From the NCBI GenBank assembly GCA_964036045.1, contig OZ038384.1, positions 57,509,355 to 57,573,354 on the forward strand: DNA of 64,000 nt, given 5' to 3'. Below are positions 1 through 14,400 of this stretch, piece by piece. The notes under the pieces are model-generated. The model saw only the letters and a list, made by a program, of their open reading frames with translations, was not told the origin of the DNA and ran no database searches. This DNA comes from Eutreptiella sp. 'Long Island Sound 2002'. Its lineage: Eukaryota > Euglenozoa > Euglenophyceae > Eutreptiales > Eutreptiaceae. The first letter of the stretch is position 1. Each line of letters begins with the position of its first letter. A program made the translations under genes and the position numbers.

Positions 1-101
1 ACATGCATGAGGTATGGCGGGGCATTGGTACATGCATGAGGGATGGCGGGGCTTTGGTACATGCATGAGGTATGGCGGGGCTTCGGTACATGCATGAGGT
101 A

Positions 102-840
102 TGGCGGGGCTTCGGTACATGCATGAGGTATTGCGGGGCCTTGGTACATGCATGAGGTGTGGCGGGGCCTTGGTACATGCATGAGGGATGGCGGGGCCTT
201 GGTACATGCATGAGGGAAGGCGGGGCTTTGATACATGCATCAGGTATGGCGGGGCATTGGTACATGCATGAGGTATGGCGGGGCTTTGGTACATGCATGA
301 GGTATGGCGGGGCTTTGGTACATGCATGAGGTATGGCGGGGCATTGGTACATGCATGAGGTATGGCGGGGCCTTGGTACATGCATGAGGTATGGCGGGGC
401 TTTGGTACATGCATGAGGTATGGCGGGGCATTGGTACATGCATGAGGGATGGCGGGGCTTTGGTACATGCATGAGGTATGGCGGGGCTTCGGTACATGCA
501 TGAGGTATGGCGGGGCTTCGGTACATGCATGAGGTATTGAGGGGCCTTGGTACATGCATGAGGTATGTCGGGGCTTTGGTACATGCATGAGGTATGGCGG
601 GGCATTGGTACATGCATGAGGGATGGCGGGGCTTTGGTACATGCATGAGGTATGGCGGGGCTTCGGTACATGCATGAGGTATGGCGGGGCTTCGGTACAT
701 GCATGAGGTATTGCGGGGCCTTGGTACATGCATGAGGTGTGGCGGGGCCTTGGTACATGCATGAGGGATGGCGGGGCTTTGGTACATGCATGAGGGAAGG
801 CGGGGCTTTGATACATCCATGAGGTATGGCGGGGCATTGG
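102..840 (+). repeat. Higher-order repeat with 580-bp spacing
   Basis: A run of variant units (TTG at 16-18 followed by TGT, GAT and GAA units, then a unit starting GAT) occurs near 131-240 and again near 711-820. The spacing is 580 bp, exactly 20 satellite units. The order of variants is shared, with a few single-base differences. This marks a local block duplication inside the 29-bp array. Block limits are approximate. Confidence 0.75.
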
Positions 841-1109
841 TACATGCATGAGGTATGGCGGGGCTTTCGTACATGCATGAGGTATGGCGGGGCTTTGGTA
901 CATGCATGAGGTATGGCGGGGCCTTGGTATATGCATGAGCTATGGCGGGGCCTTGGTACATGCATGAGGGATGGCGGGGCTTTGGTCCATGTATGAGGTA
1001 TGGCGGGGCTTTGGTACATGCATGAGGTATGGCGGGGCCTTGGTACATGCATGAGGTATGGCGGGGCATTGGTATATGCATGAGGTATGGCGGGTCTTTG
1101 GTACATGCA

Positions 1110-4064
1110 TCAGGTATGGCGGGGCTTTGGTACATGCATGAGGTATGGCGGGGCCTTGGTACATGCATGAGGTATGGCGGGGCTTCCGTACATGCATGAG
1201 GTATGGCGGGGCTTTGATACATGCATGAGGTGTGGCGGGGCTTTGGTACATGCATGAGGTATGGCGGGGCATTGGTACATGCATGAGGTATGGCGGGGCA
1301 TTGGTACATGCATGAGGGAAGGCGGGGCTTTGGTACATGCCTGAGGTATGGCGGGGCTTTGGTACATGCATGAGGTATGGCGGGGCTTTGGTACATGCAT
1401 GAGGTATGGCCGGTCTTCGGTACATGCATGAGGTGTGGCGGGGCTTTGGCCCATGCATGAGGTATGGCGGGGCTTTGATACATGCATGAGGTATGGCGGG
1501 GCTTCGGTACATGCATGAGGTATGGCGGGGCTTCGGTACATGCATGAGGTGTGGCGGGGCTTTGGTACTTGCATGAGGTATGGCGGGGCATTGGTACATG
1601 CATGAGGGATGGCGGGGCGTCGGTACATGCATGAGGTATGGCGGGGCATTGGTACATGCATGAGGTATGGCGGGTCTTTGGTACATGCATGAGGTATGGC
1701 GGGGCTTTGGTACATGCATGAGGTATGGCGGGGCCTTGGTACATGCATGAGGGATGGCGGGGCTTTGGTACATGCATGAGGTATGGCGGGGCTTTGGTAC
1801 ATGCATGAGGTGTGGCGGGGCTTTGGTACATGCATGAGGTATGGCGGGGCATTGGTACATGCATGAGGTATGGCGGGGCATTGGTACATGCATGAGGGAA
1901 CGCGGGGCTTTGGTACATGCCTGAGGTATGGCGGGGCTTTGGTACATGCATGAGGGATCGCGGGGCTTTGGTACATGCATGAGGTATGGCCGGGCTTCGG
2001 TACATGCATGAGGTGTGGCGGGGCTTCGGCCCATGCATGAGGTGTGGCGGGCCTTTGGTACATGCATGAGGTATGGCGGGGCTTTGGTACATGCATGAGG
2101 TATGGCGGGGCTTCGGTACATGCATGAGGTATGGCGGGGCTTCGGTACATGCATGAGGTATGGCGGAGCTTTGATACATGCATGAGGTATGGCAGGGCTT
2201 CGGTACATGCATGAGGTATGGCGGGGCTTTGGTACATGCATGAGGTATGTCGGGGCTTTGGTACATGCATGAGGTATGGCGGGGCTTCGGTACATGCATG
2301 AGGTATGGCGGGGCTTCGGTACATGCATGAGGTATTGCGGGGCCTTGGTACATGCATGAGGTGTGGCGGGGCCTTGGTACATGCATGAGGGATGGCGGGG
2401 CTTTGGTACATGCATCAGGTATGGCGGGGCATTGGTACATGCATGAGGTATGGCGGGGCTTTGGTACATGCATGAGGTATGGCGGGGCTTTGGTACATGC
2501 ATGAGGTATGGCGGGGCCTTGGTACATGCATGAGGTATGGCGGGGCTTTGGTACATGCATGAGGTATGGCGGGGCATTGGTACATGCATGAGGGATGGCG
2601 GGGCTTTGGTACATGCATGAGGTATGGCGGGGCTTCGGTACATGCATGAGGTATGGCGGGGCTCCGGTACATGCATGAGGTATTGCGGGGCCTTGGTACA
2701 TGCATGAGGGATGGCGGGGCTTTGGTACATGCATGAGGGAAGGCGGGGCTTTGATACATGCATCAGGTATGGCGGGGCATTGGTACATGCATGAGGTATG
2801 GCGGGGCTTTGGTACATGCATGAGGTATGGCGGGGCTTTGGTACATGCATGAGGTATGGCGGGGCCTTGGTACATGCATGAGGTATGGCGGGGCCTTGGT
2901 ACATGCATGAGGGATGGCGGGGCTTTGGTACATGCATGAGGGAAGGCGGGGCTTTGGTACATGCATGAGGTATGGTGGGGCATTGGTACATGCATGAGGG
3001 ATGGCGGGGCTTTGGTACATGCATGAGGTATGGCGGGGCTTTGGTTCATGCATGAGGTATGGCCGTGCTTCGGTACATGCATGAGGTGTGGCGGGGCTTT
3101 GGCCCATGCATGAGGTATGGCGGGGCTTTGATACATGCATGAGGTATGGCGGGGCTTCGGTACATGCATGAGGTATGGCGGGGCTTCGGTACATGCATGA
3201 GGTGTGGCGGGGCTTTGGTACATGCATGAGGTATGGCGGGGCATTGGTACATGCATGAGGGATGGCGGGGCGTCGGTACATGCATGAGGTATGGCGGGGC
3301 ATTGGTACATGCATGAGGTATGGCGGGTCTTTGGTACATGCATGAGGTATGGCGGGGCTTTGGTACATGCATGAGGTATGGCGGGGCCTTGGTACATGCA
3401 TGAGGGATGGCGGGGCTTTGGTACATGCATGAGGTATGGCGGGGCTTTGGTACATGCATGAGGTGTGGCGGGGCTTTGGTACATGCATGAGGTATGGCGG
3501 GGCATTGGTACATGCATGAGGTATGGCGGGGCATTGGTACATGCATGAGGGAACGCGGGGCTTTGGTACATGCCTGAGGTAAGGCGGGGCTTTGGTACAT
3601 GCATGAGGGATCGCGGGGCTTTGGTACATGCATGAGGTATGGCCGGGCTTCGGTACATGCATGAGGTGTGGCGGGGCTTCGGCCCATGCATGAGGTGTGG
3701 CGGGCCTTTGGTACATGCATGAGGTATGGCGGGGCTTTGGTACATGCATGAGGTATGGCGGGGCTTCGGTACATGCATGAGGTATGGCGGGGCTTCGGTA
3801 CATGCATGAGGGAGGGCGGGGCTTTGGTACATGCATGAGGTATGGCAGGGCTTCGGTACATGCATGAGGTATGGCGGGGCTTTGGTACATGCATGAGGTA
3901 TGTCGGGGCTTTGGTACATGCATGAGGTATGGCGGGGCTTCGGTACATGCATGAGGTATGGCGGGGCTTCGGTACATGCATGAGGTATTGCGGGGCCTTG
4001 GTACATGCATGAGGTGTGGCGGGGCCTTGGTACATGCATGAGGGATGGCGGGGCTTTGGTACAT
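1110..4064 (+). repeat. Higher-order repeat, 1,653 bp (57 units), two copies
   Basis: The segments 1,110-2,411 and 2,763-4,064 carry almost the same order of variant units, offset by 1,653 bp = 57 x 29. Diagnostic variants confirm it: a unit with CTGAGG in place of ATGAGG at 1,921 and 3,574, and a unit with AACGCGG at 1,899 and 3,552. A few substitutions separate the copies. This is a block duplication of the array, not a gene pair, although it gives two equal-length minus-strand open frames of 433 codons. Confidence 0.85.
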
Positions 4065-7000
4065 GCATCAGGTATGGCGGGGCATTGGTACATGCATGAG
4101 GTATGGCGGGGCTTTGGTACATGCATGAGGTATGGCGGGGCTTTGGTACATGCATGAGGGATGGCGGGGCCTTGGTACATGCATGAGGTATGGCGGGGCT
4201 TTGGTACATGCATGAGGTATGGCGGGGCATTGGTACATGCATGAGGGATGGCGGGGCTTTGGTACATGCATGAGGTATGGCGGGGCTTCGGTACATGCAT
4301 GAGGTATGGCGGGGCTCCGGTACATGCATGAGGTATTGCGGGGCCTTGGTACATGCATGAGGTGTGGCGGTGCCTTGGTACATGCATGAGGGATGGCGGG
4401 GCTTTGGTACATGCATGAGGGAAGGCGGGGCTTTGATACATGCATCAGGTATGGCGGGGCATTGGTACATGCATGAGGTATGGCGGGGCTTTGGTACATG
4501 CATGAGGTATGGCGGGGCTTTGGTACATGCATGAGGTATGGCGGGGCCTTGGTACATGCATGAGGTATGGCGGGGCCTTGGTACATGCATGAGGGATGGC
4601 GGGGCTTTGGTACATGCATGAGGGAAGGCGGGGCTTTGGTACATGCATGAGGTATGGTGGGGCATTGGTACATGCATGAGGGATGGCGGGGCTTTGGTAC
4701 ATGCATGAGGTATGGCGGGGCATTGGTACATGCATGAGGTATGGCGGGGCTTTGGTACATGCATGAGGTATGGCGGGGCTTTGGTACATGCATGAGGTAT
4801 GGCGGGGCCTTGGTACATGCATGAGGTATGGCGGGGCCTTGCTACATGCATGAGGGATGGCGGGGCTTTGGTACATGCATGAGGTATGGCGGGGCTTTGA
4901 TACATGCATGAGGTGTGGCGGGGCTTTGGTACATGCATGAGGTATGGCGGGGCATTGGTACATGCATGAGGTATGGCGGGGCATTGGTACATGCATGAGG
5001 GAAGGCGGGGCTTTGGTACATGCCTGAGGTATGGCGGGGCTTTGGTACATGCATGAGGGATGGCGGGGCTTTGGTACATGCATGAGGTATGACGCGGCTT
5101 TGATACATGCATGAGGGATGGCGGGGCATTGGTACATGCATGAGGGATGGCGGGGCATTGATACATGCATGAGGTGTGGCGGGGCTTTGGTACATGCATG
5201 AGGGATGGCGGGGCCTTGGTACATGCATGAGGTATGGCGGGACATTGGTACATGCATGAGGGATGGCGGGGCTTTGGTACATGCATGAGGGAAGGCGGGG
5301 CGTTGATACATGCATGAGGTATGGTGGGGCTTTGGTACATGCATGAGGTATGGCGGGGCTTTCGTACATGCATGAGGTATGGCGGGGCTTCGGTACATGC
5401 ATGAGGTATGGCGGGGCTTCGGTACATGCATGAGGTATTGCGGGGCCTTGGTACATGCATGAGGTGTGGCGGGGCCTTGGTACATGCATGAGGGATGGCG
5501 GGGCTTTGGTACATGCATGAGGTATGGCGGGGCTTTGATACATGCATCAGGTATGGCGGGGCATTGGTACATGCATGAGGTATGGCGGCACTTTGGTACA
5601 TGCATGAGGTATGGCGGGGCTTTGGTACATGCATGAGGTATGGCGGGGCTTTGGTACATGCATGAGGTATGGCGGGGCCTTGGTACATGCATGAGGGATG
5701 GCGGGGCTTTGGTACATGCATGAGGTATGGCGGGGCTTTGGTACATGCATGAGGTATGGCGGGGCATTGGTACATGCATGAGGGATGGCGGGGCTTTGGT
5801 ACATGCATGAGGTATGGCGGGGCATTGGTACATGCATGAGATATGGCGGGGCTTTCGTACATGCATGAGGTATGGCGGGGCTTTGGTACATGCATCAGGT
5901 ATGGCGGGGCATTGGTACATGCATGAGGTATGGCGGGGCTTTGGTACATGCATGAGGTATGGCGGGGCTTTGGTACATGCATGAGGTATGGCGGGGCCTT
6001 GGTACATGCATGAGGTATGGCGGGGCTTTGATACATGCATGAGGTGTGGCGGGGCTTTGGTACATGCATGAGGTACGGCGGGGCTTTGGTACATGCATGA
6101 GGTATGGCGGGGCATTGGTACATGCATGAGGGAAGGCGGGGCTTTGGTACATGCCTGAGGTATGGCGGGGTTTTGGTACATGCATGAGGGATGGCGGGGC
6201 ATTGGTACATGCATGAGGTATGGCGGGGCTTTGATACATGCATGAGGGATGGCGGGGCTTTGGTACATGCATGATGGAAGGCGGGGCTTTGGTACATGCC
6301 TGAGGTATGGCGGGGCTTTGGTACATGCATGACGTATGGCGGGGCTTCGGTACATGCATGAGGTATGGCGGGGCCTTGGTACATGCATGAGGTATGGCGG
6401 GGCTTTGGTACATGCATGACGTATGGCGGGGCTTCGGTACATGCATGAGGTATGGCGGGGCCTTGGTACATGCATGAGGTATGGCGGGGCTTTGGTACAT
6501 GCATGAGGTGTCGCGGGGCTTCGGTACATGCATGAGGTATGGCGGGGCTTTGGTACATGCATGAGGTATGGCGGGGCATTGGTACATGCATGAGGTATGG
6601 CGGGGCCTTGGTACATGCATGAGGTATGGCGGGGCATTGGTACATGCATGAGGGATGGCGGGGCTTTGGTACATGCATGAGGTGTGGCGGGGCTTCGGTA
6701 CATGCATGAGGTATTCCGGGGCCTTGGTACATGCATGAGGTATGGCGGGGCTTTGGTACATGCATGAGGGAAGGCGGGGCCTTGGTACATGCATGAGGGA
6801 TGGCGGGGCTTTGGTACATGCATGAGGTATGGCGGGGCTTTGGTACATGCATGAGGTATGGCGGGGCTTTGGTACATGCATGAGGGATGGCGGGGCTTTG
6901 GTACATGCATGACGGAAGGCGGGGCTTTGGTACATGCATGAGGTACGGCGGGGCCTTGGTACATGCATGAGGTATGGCGGGGCTTCGGTACATGCATGAG

Positions 7001-8499
7001 GTATGGCGGGGCTTCGGTACATGCATGAGGTATGGCGGGGCCTTGGTACATGCATGAGGGATGGCCGGGCTTTGGTACATGCATGAGGTATGGCGGGGCT
7101 TTGGTACATGCATGAGGTATGGCGGGGCTTCGGTACATGCATGAGGTATGGCGGGGCCTTGGTACGTGCATGAGGTATGGTGGGGCCTTGGTACATGCAT
7201 GAGGTATGGCGGGGGTTCGGTACATGCATGAGGTATGGCGGGGCTTTGGTACATGCATGAGGTATGGCGGGGCATTGGTACATGCATGAGGTATGGCCGG
7301 GCTTCGGTACATGCATGAGGTATGGCGGGGTCTTGGTACATGCATGAGGTATGGCGGGGCATCGGTACATGCACGAGGGATGGCGGGGCTTTGGTACATG
7401 CAACAGCTATGGCGGGGCTTCGGTACATGCATTAGGTATGGCGGGGCCTTGGTACATGCATGAGGTATGGCGGGGCTTCGGTACATGCATGAGGTATGGC
7501 GGGGCTTTGGTACATGCATGAGGGATGGCGGGGCCTTGGTACATGCATGAGGGATGGCGGGGCTTCGGTACATGCATGAGGTATGGCGGGCCTTTGGTAC
7601 ATGCATGAGGTATGGCGGGGCATTGGTACATGCATGAGGTATGGCCGGGTCTCGTTACATGCATGAGGTATGGCGTGGCTTTGGCACATGCATGAGGTGT
7701 CGCGGGGCTTTGGTACATGCATGAGGTATGGCGCGGCTTTGGTACATGCATGAGGTATGGCGGGGCTTCGGTACATGCATGAGGTATGGCGGGGCTTCGG
7801 TACATGCATGAGGTATGGCGGAGCTTTGGTACATGCATGAGGGATGGCGGGGCTTTGGTACATGCATGAGGTATGGCGGGGCTTTGGTACATGCATGAGG
7901 TATGGCGGGGCTTCGGTACATGCATGAGGTATTGCGGGGCCTTGGTACATGCATGAGGTATGGCGGGGCGTTGGTACATGCATGAGGGATGGCGGGGCCT
8001 TGGTACATGCATGAGGCAAGGCGGGGCTTTGGTACATGCATGATGTATGGCCGGGCTTCGGTACATGCATGAGGTATGGCGGGGCTTTGGTACATGCATG
8101 AGGTACGTCGGGGCTTCGGTACATGCATGAGGTATGGCGGGGCATTGGTACATGCATGAGGCATGGCCAGGCTTTGGTACATGCATGAGGTATGGCGGGG
8201 CTTCGGTACATGCATGAGGTATGGCGGGGCTTCGGTACATGCATGAGGTATTTCGGGGCCTTGGTACATGCATGAGGTATGGCGCGGCTTTGGTACATGC
8301 ATGAGGGATGGCGGGGCCTTGGTACATGCATGAGGGATGGCGGGGCTTTGGTACATGCATGAGGTATGGCGGGGCTTTGGCACATGCATGAGGTATGGCG
8401 GGGCTTTGGTACATGCATGAGGGATGGCGGGGCTTTGGTACATGCATGAGGGAAGGCGGGGCTTTGGTACATGCATGAGGTACGGCGGGGCCTTGGTAC

Positions 8500-11400
8500 A
8501 TGCATGAGGTATGGCGGGGCTTCGGTACATGCATGAGGTATGGCGGGGCTTCAGTACATGCATGAGGTACGGCGGGGCCTTAGTACATGCATGAGGGATG
8601 GCGGGGCTTTGGTACATGCATGAGGTGTGGCGGGGCCTTGGTACATGCATGAGGGATGGCGGGGCTTTGGTACATGCATGAGGGAAGGCGGGGCTTTGGT
8701 ACATGCCTGAGGTATGGCGGGGCTTCGGTACATGCATGAGGTATGGCGGGGCTTCGGTACATGCATGAGGGATGGCGGTGCTTTGGTACATGCAACAGGT
8801 ATGGCGGGGCTTCGGTACATGCATGAGGTATGGCGGGGCCTTGGTACATGCATGAGGTATGGCGGAGCTTCGGTACATGCATGAGGTATGGCGGGGCTTT
8901 GGTACATGCATGAGGTATGGCGGGGCATTGGTACATGCATGAGGTATGGCGGGGCTTCGGTACATGCATGAGGTATGGCGGGGCTTCGGTACATGCATGA
9001 GGTATGGCGGGGCTTTGGTACATGCATGAGGTTCGTCGGGGCTTTGGTACATGCATGAGGTATGGCGGGGTATTGGTACATGCATGAGGGATGGCGGGGC
9101 TTTGGTACATGCATGAGGTATGGCGGGGCTTCGGTACATGCATGAGGTATGGCGGGGCTTCGGTACATGCATGAGGTATTGCGTGGCCTTGGTACATGCA
9201 TGAGGTATGCCGGGGCTTTGGTACATGCATGAGGTATGGCGGGGCCTTGGTACATGCATGAGGTATGGCGGGGCTTCGGTACATGCATGAGGTATGGCGG
9301 GGCTTTGGTACATGCATGAGGGAAGCCGGGGTTTTGGTACATGCATGAGGTATGGCGGGGCTTCGGTACATGCATGAGGTATGGCGGGGCTTTGGTACAT
9401 GCGTGAGGTATGGCGGGGCTTCGGTACATGCATGAGGTATGGCGGGGCCTTGGTACATGCATGAGCTGAGGCGGGGCTTTGGTACATGCATGAGGTATTG
9501 CGGGGCTTTGGTACATGCATGAGGTATGGCGTGGCATTGGTACATGCATGAGGGAAGTCGGGGCTTTGGTACATGCATGAGGGATGGCGGGGCTTTGGTA
9601 CATGCATGAGGCAAGGCGGGGCCTTGGTACATGCATGAGGGATGGCGGGGCTTCGGTACATGCATGAGGTGTGGCGGGGCCTTTGTACATGCATGAGGTA
9701 TGGCGGGGCTTTGGTACATGCATGAGGTATGGCGGAGCTTCGGTACATGCATGAGGTATGGCGGGGCTTCGGTACATGCATGAGGTATGGCGGGGCTTCG
9801 GTACATGCATGGGGTATGGCGGGGCTTTGGTACATGCATGAGGTATGGCGGGGCTTTGGTACATGCATGAGGTATGGCGGGGCCTTGGTACATGCATGAG
9901 GTATGGCGGGGCTTCGGTACATGCATGACGTATGGCGGAGCTTCGGTACATGCATGAGGTATGGCGGGGCCTTGGTACATGCATGAGGGATGGCGGGGCT
10001 TCGGTACATGCATGAGGTGTGGCGGGGCCTTTGTACATGCATGAGGTATGACGGGGCTTTGGTACATGTATGAGGTATGGCGGGGCGTCGGTACATGCAT
10101 GAGGTATGGCGGGGCTTCGGTACATGCATGAGGTATGGCGGGGCCTTGGTTCATGCATGAGGGATGGCGGGGCTTTGGTACATGCATGAGGTATGGCGGG
10201 GCTTTGGTACATGCATGAGGGATGGCGGGGCTTTGGTACATGCATGAGGGAAAGCAGGGCTTTGGTACATACATGAGGGATGGCGGGGCTTCGGTACATG
10301 CATGAGGTATGGCGGGGCTTTGGTACATGCGTGAGGTATGGCGGGGCTTCAGTACATGCATGAGGTATGGCGGGGCTTCGGTACATGCATGAGGTATGGC
10401 GGGGCCTTGGTACATGCATGAGCTATGGCGGGGCTTTGGTACATGCATGAGGTATTGCGGGGCTTTGGTACATGCATGAGGTATGGCGGGGCATTGGTAC
10501 ATGCATGAGGGAAGTCGGGGCTTTGGTACATGCATGAGGGATGGCGGGGCCTTGGTACATGCATGAGGGAAGGCGGGGCCTTGGTACATGCATGAGGGAT
10601 GGCGGGGACTCGGTACATGTATGAGGTATGGCGGGGCTTTAGTACATGCATGAGGTATGGCGGGGCTTCGGTACATGCATGAGGTATGGCGGGGCTTCGG
10701 TACATGCATGAGGTATGGCGGAGCTTTGGTACAGGCGTGAGGTATGGCGGGGCATTGGTACATGTATCAGGGATGGCGGGGCATTGGTACATGCATGAGG
10801 TATGGCGGGGCCTTGGTACATGCATGAGGTATTGCGGGGCCTTGGTACATGCATGAGGTATGGCGGGGCTTCATTGCATGCATGAGGTATGGCAGGGCTT
10901 CGGTACATGCATGAGGTATGGCGGGGCCTTGGTACATGCATGAGGCATGGCGGGGCTTTGGTACATGCATGAGGTATGGCGGGGCCTTGGTACATGCATG
11001 AGGGATGGCGGGGCTTTGGTACATGCATGAGGTATGGCGGGGCTTCGGTACATGCATGAGGTATGGCGGGGCTTTGGTACATGCATGAGGGAAGCCGGGG
11101 TTTTGGTACATGCATGAGGTATGGCGGGGCTTCGGTACATGCATGAGGTATGGCGGGGCTTTGGTACATGCGTGAGGTATGGCGGGGCTTCAGTACATGC
11201 ATGAGGTATGGCGGGGCTTCGGTACATGCATGAGGTATGGCGGGGCCTTGGTACATGCATGAGCTGAGGCGGGGCTTTGGTACATGCATGAGGTATTGCG
11301 GGGCTTTGGTACATGCATCAGGTATGGCGGGGCATTGGTACATGCATGAGGGAAGTCGGGGCTTTGGTACATGCATGAGGGATGGCGGGGCTTTGGTACA

Positions 11401-14400
11401 TGCATGAGGCAAGGCGGGGCCTTGGTACATGCATGAGGGATGGCGGGGCTTCGGTACATGCATGAGGTGTGGCGGGGCCTTTGTACATGCATGAGGTATG
11501 GCGGGGCTTTGGTACATGCATGAGGTATGGCGGAGCTTCGGTACATGCATGAGGTATGGCGGGGCTTCGGTACATGCATGAGGTATGGCGGGGCTTCGGT
11601 ACATGCATGGGGTATGGCGGGGCTTTGGTACATGCATGAGGTATGGCGGGGCTTTGGTACATGCATGAGGTATGGCGGGGCCTTGGTACATGCATGAGGT
11701 ATGGCGGGGCTTCGGTACATGCATGAGGTATGGCGGAGCTTCGGTACATGCATGAGGTATGGCGGGGCCTTGGTACATGCATGAGGGATGGCGGGGCTTC
11801 GGTACATGCATGAGGTGTGGCGGGGCCTTTGTACATGCATGAGGTATGGCGGGGCTTTGGTACATGCATGAGGTATGGCGGGGCGTCGGTACATGCATGA
11901 GGTATGGCGGGGCTTCGGTACATGCATGAGGTATGGCGGGGCCTTGGTTCATGCATGAGGGATGGCGGGGCTTTGGTACATGCATGAGGTATGGCGGGGC
12001 TTTGGTACATGCATGAGGGATGGCGGGGCTTTGGTACATGCATGAGGGAAAGCAGGGCTTTGGTACATGCATGAGGTATGGCGGGGCTTCGGTACATGCA
12101 TGAGGTATGGCGGGGCTTTGGTACATGCGTGAGGTATGGCGGGGCTTCAGTACATGCATGAGGTATGGCGGGGCTTCGGTACATGCATGAGGTATGGCGG
12201 GGCCTTGGTACATGCATGAGCTATGGCGGGGCTTTGGTACATGCATGAGGTATTGCGGGGCTTTGGTACATGCATGAGGTATGGCGGGGCATTGGTACAT
12301 GCATGAGGGAAGTCGGGGCTTTGGTACATGCATGAGGGATGGCGGGGCCTTGGTACATGCATGAGGGAAGGCGGGGCCTTGGTACATGCATGAGGGATGG
12401 CGGGGCTTCGGTACATGTATGAGGTATGGCGGGGCTTTAGTACATGCATGAGGTATGGCGGGGCTTCGGTACATGCATGAGGTATGGCGGGGCTTCGGTA
12501 CATGCATGAGGTATGGCGGAGCTTTGGTACATGCGTGAGGTATGGCGGGGCATTGGTACATGCATGAGGTATGGCGGGGCATTGGTACGTGCATGAGGTA
12601 TGGCGGGGCCTTGGTACATGCATGAGGTATGGCGGGGCCTTGGTACATGCATGAGGTATGGCGGGGCTTCATTGCATGCATGAGGTATGGCAGGGCTTCG
12701 GTACATGCATGAGGTATGGCGGGGCCTTGGTACATGCATGAGGCATGGCGGGGCTTTGGTACATGCATGAGGTATGGCGGGGCTTTGGCACATGCATGAG
12801 GTATGGCGGGGCTTTGGTAAATGCAAGAGGGATGGCGGGGCTTTGGTACATGCATGAGGGAAGGCGGGGCTTTGGTACATGCATGAGGTACGGCGGGGCC
12901 TTGGTACATGCATGAGGTATGGCGGGGCTTCGGTACATGCATGAGGTATGGCGGGGCTTCGGTACATGCATGAGGTACGGCGGGGCCTTAGTACATGCAT
13001 GAGGGATGGCGGGGCTTTGGTACATGCATGAGGTGTGGCGGGGCCTTGGTACATGCATGAGGGATGGCGGGGCTTTGGTACATGCATGAGGGAAGGCGGG
13101 GCTTTGGTACATGCCTGAGGTATGGCGGGGCTTCGGTACATGCATGAGGTATGGCGGGGCTTCGGTACATGCATGAGGGATGGCGGTGCTTTGGTACATG
13201 CAACAGGTATGGCGGGGCTTCGGTACATGCATGAGGTATGGCGGGGCCTTGGTACATGCATGAGGTATGGCGGGGCTTCGGTACATGCATGAGGTATGGC
13301 GGGGCTTTGGTACATGCATGAGGTATGGCGGGGCATTGGTACATGCATGAGGTATGGCGGGGCTTCGGTACATGCATGAGGTATGGCGGGGCTTCGGTAC
13401 ATGCATGAGGTATGGCGGGGCTTTGGTACATGCATGAGGTACGTCGGGGCTTTGGTACATGCATGAGGTATGGCGGGGCATTGGTACATGCATGAGGGAT
13501 GGCGGGGCTTTGGTACATGCATGAGGTATGGCGGGGCTTCGGTACATGCATGAGGTATGGCGGGGCTTCGGTACATGCATGAGGTATTGCGTGGCCTTGG
13601 TACATGCATGAGGTATGCCGGGGCTTTGATACATGCATGAGGGATGGCGGGGCCTTGGAACATGCATGAGGGATGGATGGGCTTTGATACATGCATGAGG
13701 TATGGCGGGGCTTCGGTACATGCATGAGGTATGGCGGGGCTTTGGTACATGCATGAGGGAAGCCGGGGCTTTGGTACATGCATGAGGTATGGCGGGGCTT
13801 CGGTACATGCATGAGGTATGGCGGGGCTTTGGTACATGCGTGAGGTATGGCGGGGCTTCAGTACATGCATGAGGTATGGCGGGGCTTCGGTACATGCATG
13901 AGGTATGGCGGGGCCTTGGTACATGCATGAGGTATGGCGGGGCTTTGGTACATGCATGAGGTATTGCGGGGCTTTGGTACATGCATGAGGTATGGCGGGG
14001 CATTGGTACATGCATGAGGGAAGTCGGGGCTTTGGTACATGCATGAGGGATGGCGGGGCTCTGGTACATGCATGAGGCAAGGCGGGGCCTTGGTACATGC
14101 ATGAGGGATGGCGGGGCTTCGGTACATGCATGAGGTGTGGCGGGGCCTTTGTACATGCATGAGGTATGGCGGGGCTTTGGTACATGCATGAGGTATGGCG
14201 GGGCGTCGGTACATGCATGAGGTATGGTGGGGCTTCGGTACATGCATGAGGTATGGCGGGGCTTCGGTACATGCATGGGGTATGGCGGGGCTTTGGTACA
14301 TGCATGAGGTATGGCGGGGCTTTGGTACATGCATGAGGTATGGCGGGGCTTCGGTACATGCATGAGGTATGGCGGAGCTTCGGTACATGCATGAGGTATG

